From the NCBI GenBank assembly GCA_022841475.1, contig JALHRJ010000003.1, forward strand, positions 62,001 through 126,000: a stretch of DNA of 64,000 nt, read 5' to 3'. Shown here one piece after another: positions 62,546-64,000 of this stretch. The notes under the pieces are model-generated. The model made no database searches, was not told the DNA's origin, and worked only from the letters and a program-made list of their open reading frames with translations. A program made the position numbers and the translations under genes. Source of the DNA: Cyclobacteriaceae bacterium. Its GTDB lineage: Bacteria; Bacteroidota; Bacteroidia; Cytophagales; Cyclobacteriaceae. Position 1 is the stretch's first letter, and the number at the start of each line of letters is the position of its first letter.

Positions 62546-63464
62546 AATATAATCGCGTAGTTGCTTGTGACCGACCGAAGGCAAAACAGGCAGCTCCAAT
62601 GGCTCCGGCATATTCATTGAAGTGAGCTTTTACGATGGGGGTTGCGTTGCCGTCCGGCCGCCATTCATATTGATCCATAAATATTGATAGCGGTTTAAAC
62701 AGTGAATCTCCAGCCTGGGCGATGCCACCACCCAACACAATTTTTTCAGGGGCCAATACATTGATTAAAGAGCATAACCCAACCGCTAATTTTTTAACTG
62801 AACGTATCCACACTTCTTTCGCAAAAGGATCTCCCGATTCGTAGGCTGTCACCAATTCGCGCGTAGATTGAAACCTATTATTACTTCTTCGCGGCACCGT
62901 TTCATTTCCCATAGCATCTTCGAGCGTACCGGGCACCTGCAAAAACCCAATCTCCTCGCTATCAGAATTCAACGAGATATCACCCATGCTGCCAGCCCGT
63001 TGCAATCGGCCCTGATACAGTTTTCCATCTATCAGAATCGCACCCCCTACTCCCGTGCCAAGGGTTAACATGAATACATTTTTATGTCCTTTAGCCACTC
63101 CAAAATTTACTTCAGCGAGGAGGGCTGCATGGGCATCGTTGAGTACATGTACTGGTTCACTCAAAAAATCGCTCCAATTAAACCGCTCCAATCCGGGCAA
63201 CCGGCCGGGCATGTAGTTGATCTGGCGGTTGTTACCATCCGGCAAACCGGGAGCTGCCAACCCCATACATGATATTGTCGCTTTGTCGAGTCGGTTAACT
63301 GCTGTTACTGAATTCCAAACGGCTTGCTTCCAGTCCCCATCTATTATCTGATTTGCTTTACTTACCAGCAATGTGCCCTCCGTTGTGACTTTCACAACTT
63401 TCACATTCGTGCCACCCAAATCAATTCCGATTGCGTTCATACCCGTTATCATTACCTTTCGCAA
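62538..63464 (-). CDS. ROK family sugar kinase
   Basis: AIGIDLGGTNVKVVKV...NDAHAALLAEVNFGVAKGHKNVFMLTLGTGVGGAILIDGKLYQG. Confidence 0.94.
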   Translation of the reverse strand: MRKVMITGMNAIGIDLGGTNVKVVKVTTEGTLLVSKANQIIDGDWKQAVWNSVTAVNRLDKATISCMGLAAPGLPDGNNRQINYMPGRLPGLERFNWSDFLSEPVHVLNDAHAALLAEVNFGVAKGHKNVFMLTLGTGVGGAILIDGKLYQGRLQRAGSMGDISLNSDSEEIGFLQVPGTLEDAMGNETVPRRSNNRFQSTRELVTAYESGDPFAKEVWIRSVKKLAVGLCSLINVLAPEKIVLGGGIAQAGDSLFKPLSIFMDQYEWRPDGNATPIVKAHFNEYAGAIGAACFAFGRSQATTRLYSS

Positions 63465-63520
63465 GGTATGGGCAACACCTTGAATTATAAATCGTTTTAT
63501 AACTTTGCGCTACTTTTTCT

Positions 63521-64000
63521 ATGACGATGTTTCGGGATTTTGGATGGGTTGAGGGTTTATTTATTGTACTGTTCCTCGTTGCCTATGGTTTATACCTGAT
63601 TCGTATTATCCGAATCAGTCGGTCCTTGCACACACCTTACTCCACTGTATTCATTAAGCTGGCACTGAGGAGCATCATGCTGGGTCTGCTTATTGTTTCT
63701 ATTCTCGGTCCCACCTTTGGGGACTCGAAACGGGAAATTAAATCGGTGGGTAAGGACATTATGTTTTGCGTGGATCTTTCCAAGTCGATGGATGCCTTTG
63801 ATGTGCAACCCACACGCCTGGAGAAGATTAAATTTGAAATGAAGAAGATAGTGGCTGCATTTAATTCAGACCGTCTGGGCGTGATCATCTTTTCATCTGA
63901 GTCGTTTATGCAATGTCCGCTTACTTACGATCAAAATGCCTTGAATTTATTTATTGAAACAATGAATACGAATCTGGTGCCAGCGAGTGGTACCGATTTT
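63521..64000 (+). CDS. VWA domain (BatA-like) protein, partial
   Basis: MTMFRDFGWVEGLFIVLFLVAYGLYLIR...VGKDIMFCVDLSKSMDAFDVQPTRLEKIKFEMKKIVAAFNSDRLGVIIFSSESF (MIDAS DLSKS); runs off window. Confidence 0.92.
   Translation, partial: MTMFRDFGWVEGLFIVLFLVAYGLYLIRIIRISRSLHTPYSTVFIKLALRSIMLGLLIVSILGPTFGDSKREIKSVGKDIMFCVDLSKSMDAFDVQPTRLEKIKFEMKKIVAAFNSDRLGVIIFSSESFMQCPLTYDQNALNLFIETMNTNLVPASGTDF

Overview
Bacteroidota-type chromosome segment (inferred from gene families only). Core DNA at both edges flanks a probable mobile island of about 49 kb. Left core (1-12.3 kb): polysaccharide export genes (Wzt/Wzm-like ABC transporter, tyrosine autokinase, Wza-like exporter), a Uma2 nuclease, kdsA and kdsC with a nucleotidyltransferase/AbiEii-like pair between them, and a penicillin acylase. 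Its intergenic regions carry several families of 7-bp-period repeats. Right core (61.19-64 kb): tRNA-Pro/Arg/Ser, a NagB-like deaminase, a ROK kinase and a VWA protein, with one more heptamer array. Island (about 12.33-61.15 kb): it starts with a primase/ParA/MobC/relaxase module with an oriT-like hairpin and ends with a large serine recombinase whose ORF runs into the tRNA genes. It contains no heptamer arrays. Cargo: two RND efflux systems, three partly decayed copies of a small redox gene set, and an 11-gene operon (41.9-52.9 kb). That operon appears to encode a self-contained inositol-phosphorylceramide-type sphingolipid pathway (Spt, bCerS-like, CerR-like, inositol-phosphate synthase, PI-phosphate synthase, PgpA-like phosphatase, FA2H-like hydroxylase, AUR1-like PAP2). 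It is flanked by long diverged direct repeats. Second highlight: an IS1595-family transposase is split without target duplication by a 1439-bp segment that looks like an integron-type gene cassette (G^TT junctions, attC-like 3' end whose R arms become perfectly complementary on circularisation). All assignments are by reading the sequence and translations; no database search was run.
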